From: Pseudomonadota bacterium
GTDB lineage: Bacteria > Pseudomonadota > Gammaproteobacteria > Burkholderiales > Gallionellaceae
Direction of reading: 5' to 3'
Assembly (NCBI GenBank): GCA_021847165.1
Contig: JAJZUH010000019.1
Location: 1-18,785 of the forward strand
DNA: 18,785 nt
Shown: in pieces, positions 15,484 through 18,785 of the stretch
How the letters are laid out: every line of letters starts with the position of its first letter
Numbering within the stretch: the first letter of the stretch is position 1
Notes under the pieces: generated by a model
The model's database searches: none
Seen by the model: only the letters and a program-made list of their open reading frames with translations
Told to the model about the DNA's origin: nothing
Made by a program: the position numbers and the translations under genes

Positions 15484-16766
15484 CCATGATCCTGATCGGC
15501 ATCGCGCTCATCGCCATGATGCTGCTCGGCGCGCCGCTGTTCGCGGTCATCGCCGCCAGTGTGATGGTGAATTTTGCGCGCGACGATGTCGACCTCACGG
15601 TCGTCGCCATCGAGATCTACCGCCTGGCCGAAATGCCGGTGCTGCTGGCCATCCCGCTGTTCACGTTCGCCGGTTACCTGCTGGCCGAATCGAATGCGCC
15701 GAAGCGCCTGGTGCGCATCACCAATGTCTTCTTCGGCTGGATGCCCGGCGGGCTGGCGGCGGTGGCACTGGTCATCTGCGCGATGTTCACCGCCTTTACC
15801 GGCGCCTCCGGCGTGACCATCGTGGCGCTCGGCGGCATGCTGTATCCGGCCCTCAAGCAGGCCGGCTATCCCGAACGCTTCAGCCTCGGACTGGTCACCA
15901 CCTCCGGCAGCATCGGCCTGCTGTTCGCCCCCTCGTTGCCGCTGATCCTGTATGGTGTGGTGGCACAGCAACTCAACATCGGCCATTCGGTGTCGATCAG
16001 CGACCTGTTCCTCGCCGGCATCCTGCCCGGCCTGCTGATCGTATTCCTGCTGTCGCTGTATGGGTTGTGGCAGAACCGCGGATCGCAGGCTGCCCATCAG
16101 CCATTCAGCTGGCGCGAGGCGCTGGCCGCGTTGCGCGAGGCAGCCTGGGAACTGCCGCTGCCCGTCGTCGTGCTCGGCGGCATCTACAGCGGCTATTTTG
16201 CCGTCTCCGAAGCAGCGGCGGTCACGGCGATCTACGTATTCATCGTCGAGGTGCTGATCCACCGCGAGATCACCTTTACCAACCTGCCGAAGATCATGCG
16301 CGAGTCCATGGTGCTGGTCGGCGCCATCCTGATCGTGCTGGGCATGTCGCTGGCCTCCACCAACTATCTGCTCGATGCCGAGATTCCGGCCAAGCTGTTC
16401 GGTTTCATCCGCACCCACGTGGACAATGCCTACAGCTTCCTGCTGCTGCTGAACATCTTCCTGCTGCTGCTCGGCATGATGCTGGACATCTTTTCGGCCC
16501 TGGTGATCATGGTGCCGCTGATCCTGCCGATCGCGGTGGGCTACGGCATCCACCCGGTCCATCTCGGCATCATCTTCCTGGCCAACATGGAGATCGCCTA
16601 CCTGATGCCGCCGATGGGCATGAACCTGTTCATCGCCATCTATCGTTTCGACCGGCCGATGCTGGAGATCTTCCGCGCCGTGCTGCCGTTCGTGGCCATG
16701 CTGCTGGTCGCCGTGCTGATCATCACCTACTGGCCCGAACTCTCGCTGGCGCTGATCAGGCACTGA
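15480..16766 (+). CDS. dctM: TRAP transporter large permease subunit (DctM family)
   Basis: Large permease of 428 residues, usual for DctM, with about 12 membrane spans, that drives sodium- or proton-coupled uptake of the DctP ligand. Conserved segments include LLAIPLFTFAGYLLAES, FTAFTGASGVTIVALGGMLY, GLVTTSGSIGLLFAPSLPLI and ANMEIAYLMPPMGMNLFIAI. The ATG at 15480 overlaps the dctQ stop; a second in-frame ATG two codons later is an alternative. It is the last gene of the operon and is convergent with the MFS gene 26 bases beyond, with no clear T-tailed terminator in the gap. Confidence 0.95.
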   Translation: MTMILIGIALIAMMLLGAPLFAVIAASVMVNFARDDVDLTVVAIEIYRLAEMPVLLAIPLFTFAGYLLAESNAPKRLVRITNVFFGWMPGGLAAVALVICAMFTAFTGASGVTIVALGGMLYPALKQAGYPERFSLGLVTTSGSIGLLFAPSLPLILYGVVAQQLNIGHSVSISDLFLAGILPGLLIVFLLSLYGLWQNRGSQAAHQPFSWREALAALREAAWELPLPVVVLGGIYSGYFAVSEAAAVTAIYVFIVEVLIHREITFTNLPKIMRESMVLVGAILIVLGMSLASTNYLLDAEIPAKLFGFIRTHVDNAYSFLLLLNIFLLLLGMMLDIFSALVIMVPLILPIAVGYGIHPVHLGIIFLANMEIAYLMPPMGMNLFIAIYRFDRPMLEIFRAVLPFVAMLLVAVLIITYWPELSLALIRH

Positions 16767-16792
16767 AGCGCGCGGCTGCGCCCGCCGCCCAG

Positions 16793-18031
16793 CTAGTGCA
16801 ACTGCTGCAGGTCCAGCTTGCGCAGCCTGGGGGCCAGACGCGCGGTCGCCGCGACGATAAGCAAGGACATCGCCCCGCCAAAGACCACCGACGGAACCAG
16901 CCCCATCAGTCGCGCCGCCAGGCCGGATTCGAAAGCCCCCAGTTCGTTCGATGAGCCGATGAAGATGCCGTTGATGGCCGAGACACGGCCGCGCATGGTG
17001 TCCGGTGTCATCAGTTGCATGATGGTGCTGCGCATCACCACCGATACGCCGTCGCAAATCCCGGAGAGCATCAACAAAAGGGCCGCCACCCAGAAATGGC
17101 TGGTCAGGGCGAACAGGATGATGCAGACCCCGAATCCGGCGACCGCTGCCAGCAGGTACCTGCCCGCATGCCGATTCAATGGATGACGCGCAAGCACGAT
17201 GCCGGTGACGATCGCCCCTATCGCCGGAGCGGCACGCAGGATGCCCAGCCCTTCCGGGCCGTAATGAAAAACGTCATGGATGAAGGCCGGCAGCATGGCG
17301 ACGGCACCGCCGAACAGTACCGCAAACATGTCCAGCGCCTGTGCCCCCAGAATGATCTGGTTGCCGAACACGAAGCGCAGCCCTTCCGCGATGCTGGCAA
17401 AGATGGGGGCGCTCGGCGCAGGCGGCGGTTCGGCGATGCGCAGCATGAACAAGGATGCCGCAGCCATCAGGCTGAGAATGGCCGCTACCAGATAACCGGC
17501 AGCGATACCGGACCAGCCTGCCAGCATCCCGCCCAATGCAGGCCCCAGCACCAGCGCCGCCTGGAATACGGAACTGCCGATGCCGGCGGCACGAGCATAA
17601 TGCTCCCGCGGCAAGGCCAGTGCGATCAGCGTATTGTAGGACGGCCCGATGAAGGCGCGCGCCATGCCGCCGGCCGCGATGGCGGCATAGATCCAGGTCA
17701 GCTCATCGCCCCCCGTCATGCCAAGCGCGACTGCCAGCAGCACCAGCGCATTGCACCCCAGCACCATGCTGGCCAGCACGCCGAACATGCGGCGCGAGTG
17801 ATGATCGACGACGTAGCCCGCAAACAGGGCAAAGCAGAAATAGGGAATCACCTCTGCCAGTCCGACCAGCCCGAGCGCAAAGGGATCGTGCGTCAGCTGA
17901 TAGACATGCCAGCCGACCACCACGGCGATGATCTGGTAGGCCAGCGATATCTGGAAACGGAAACCCAGCAACCTGATGAAGCCGCGATTGCCCAAGATCG
18001 GGGTCGGGTGTGGCCGGGACGGGATGTGCAT
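16793..18031 (-). CDS. MFS transporter, MFS_3/EntS-like exporter family
   Basis: Major facilitator protein of 412 residues with about 12 predicted spans and a central cytoplasmic loop near 200-215 (EPPPAPSAP). The motif between spans 2 and 3, GYVVDHHSRR (72-81), is the family's GxxxDxxxRR signature. The segment RSTIMQLMTPDTMRGRVSAING in the second half (about 336-357) is typical of the enterobactin-exporter-like MFS_3 group, whose members export siderophores or other small molecules. Substrate is unknown and no siderophore genes are nearby. The ATG at 18031 lacks a strong ribosome site, so the start is slightly uncertain. It follows the exported-protein gene by 46 bases on the same strand and may be co-transcribed with it. 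Confidence 0.9.
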   Translation of the reverse strand: MHIPSRPHPTPILGNRGFIRLLGFRFQISLAYQIIAVVVGWHVYQLTHDPFALGLVGLAEVIPYFCFALFAGYVVDHHSRRMFGVLASMVLGCNALVLLAVALGMTGGDELTWIYAAIAAGGMARAFIGPSYNTLIALALPREHYARAAGIGSSVFQAALVLGPALGGMLAGWSGIAAGYLVAAILSLMAAASLFMLRIAEPPPAPSAPIFASIAEGLRFVFGNQIILGAQALDMFAVLFGGAVAMLPAFIHDVFHYGPEGLGILRAAPAIGAIVTGIVLARHPLNRHAGRYLLAAVAGFGVCIILFALTSHFWVAALLLMLSGICDGVSVVMRSTIMQLMTPDTMRGRVSAINGIFIGSSNELGAFESGLAARLMGLVPSVVFGGAMSLLIVAATARLAPRLRKLDLQQLH

Positions 18032-18077
18032 GCAGGTTCAGTCAGGTACTCGGAAGGGGATCAGTCATCGCGGGACA

Positions 18078-18623
18078 TCAGCGCCAACTGTCGGGATTAT
18101 ATTTTGCGCAATATATTCTGGAATCCTGGCCGGCATGAACGATCCTGCTGCCCAGCCCCGACTCCAGGGGCGAATAGCGCATGGCCCCGTCTTTCATGTA
18201 ACCGATGCCGGTACTGCCCAGGATGGCATCCGACAGCGCATCGGGCTTGGCCTTGATCGTTGCCGCCAGGAAAACCAGTTGGCCCGACCCGTCGCTCACC
18301 AGGATATCCGACACCTGCATTCCCCACAGCGAGGTCTGGACCTTGAACCAATAGGCTCCACCCTCCTGCTTGTACGGCACCCCGAAGGACTCCTTCAAAT
18401 AAGTCCAGAAGAAGAACGGATCGATCTGATCGAGACACAGCAGCCCGCTGCCGATCGTGGTGCCGAAAGTGGAAGTGGCGGCACCGGCGGCAACGCAGGC
18501 GGGGGACATCCAGGAAGCCAGCATCAGGCAGGCCGCCATCGCTGCACGCCGGACGCTTGATGATTGTCCGGTTTCCCGACAGCGCTGCACATGCTGCCGG
18601 CAATTGAAGTCTGAATCGATCAC
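18078..18623 (-). CDS. Exported protein of unknown function
   Basis: Not a family I recognise. The product of about 181 residues has a long N-region with Arg25/Arg26, then a hydrophobic stretch (about 27-47, AAMAACLMLASWMSPACVAA) that reads as a signal peptide with cleavage near VAAGA. The mature part begins STFGTTIGSGLLCLDQ and contains FFFWTYLKESFG, GAYWFKVQTSLWG and a C-terminal IYCAKYNPDSW; two cysteines could form a periplasmic disulfide. A GTG start at 18623 was chosen because AGGAAGGA lies 5 bases upstream. An ATG at 18650 (9 residues longer) lacks such a site, and an ATG at 18539 would remove the Arg pair. No lipobox is seen. It lies upstream of the MFS gene on the same strand. Confidence 0.72.
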   Translation of the reverse strand: MIDSDFNCRQHVQRCRETGQSSSVRRAAMAACLMLASWMSPACVAAGAATSTFGTTIGSGLLCLDQIDPFFFWTYLKESFGVPYKQEGGAYWFKVQTSLWGMQVSDILVSDGSGQLVFLAATIKAKPDALSDAILGSTGIGYMKDGAMRYSPLESGLGSRIVHAGQDSRIYCAKYNPDSWR

Positions 18624-18701
18624 GCTTTTCCTTCCTGCATCGGCCTTCATGTCGGCGACCAGTCCCGGCGATTATCCGCCCGTGCGAAGGCTGGCAACAG
18701 A

Positions 18702-18785
18702 CTAATATCGCCGCGCTCCTTTCCTGCTATCGACCGGCGCCAGCCAGACTTTAATCCAGCGGCCCGTAGCCAATGGCTTGCCGGT
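18702..18785 (-). CDS. Possible 3' end of a gene entering from the right edge
   Basis: One minus-strand frame is open from the right edge through 27 codons to a TAG at 18702-18704, reading KPLATGRWIKVWLAPVDSRK before the end. Composition is plausible for a protein end and it would be co-directional with the exported-protein gene 78 bases downstream. So short an open frame can occur by chance, and no family is recognisable, so this is tentative. Confidence 0.3.
   Translation of the reverse strand, partial: TGKPLATGRWIKVWLAPVDSRKGARRY

Noticed and set aside
16767..16792. Bidirectional terminator between dctM and the MFS gene
   Set aside because: The 26-base gap is GC-rich with weak self-complementarity but no T-run on either strand.
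15425..16954. 509-codon plus-strand frame overlapping dctM
   Set aside because: It is an out-of-frame shadow of dctM; the dctM frame carries all membrane spans and motifs.
1..18785. CRISPR arrays, tRNA or rRNA genes, insertion sequences, phage attachment sites
   Set aside because: I saw no regularly spaced repeats, cloverleaf-like tRNA segments, rRNA sequence, transposase or integrase gene in the window.

Overview
The window is a gene-dense, GC-rich stretch of bacterial chromosome. Its gene content (nif-type Fe-S assembly genes, a sigma-54/NifA promoter, cytochrome bd, a sulfide:quinone-reductase-like flavoprotein, a multi-subunit 2-oxoacid:ferredoxin oxidoreductase, a TRAP transporter with a TatT lipoprotein) fits a diazotrophic, microaerophilic betaproteobacterium, possibly an iron or sulfur oxidiser of the Gallionellaceae/Nitrosomonadales type. 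The taxon is inferred from gene content only; no rRNA or marker gene is present.

Layout. (1) 1-2404, minus strand: iscA(nif)-nifU-nifS, with nifS running off the left edge, in the same order as in Azotobacter. A near-consensus sigma-54 -24/-12 promoter (2390-2404) and a perfect NifA site TGT-N10-ACA (2500-2515) lie upstream. A composite palindromic repeat sits between nifU and nifS. (2) 2522-7464, minus strand: cydP-cydA-cydB-cydX, then an SQR-like flavoprotein, then a 53-residue protein of unknown function, closed by an intrinsic terminator (2522-2553). An AT-rich promoter candidate precedes cydP. (3) 7576-12049, minus strand: a 2-oxoacid:acceptor oxidoreductase operon in the order gamma-alpha-beta, followed by a GltD-like flavoprotein fused to a C-terminal 2[4Fe-4S] ferredoxin domain. 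The four genes overlap or nearly abut. (4) 12179-12835, minus: thiopurine S-methyltransferase family gene. (5) 13068-16766, plus: a TRAP transporter operon, tatT-dctP-dctQ-dctM. (6) 16793-18031, minus: MFS exporter. (7) 18078-18623, minus: exported protein of unknown function, with a possible gene end at the right edge.

How the parts may work together (inference): the left two thirds look like a nitrogen-fixation support region. NifU/NifS/IscA build nitrogenase Fe-S clusters. Cytochrome bd is a high-affinity oxidase that can keep oxygen low around nitrogenase, and the SQR-like enzyme could feed quinol to it. The 2-oxoacid oxidoreductase can produce low-potential reduced ferredoxin, or exchange electrons with NAD(P)H through its flavoprotein subunit. 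Only the iscA-nifU-nifS unit carries recognisable NifA/sigma-54 signals; I saw none in front of cydP or the por operon. The right third (methyltransferase, TRAP transporter, MFS, exported protein) shows no clear link to nitrogen fixation.
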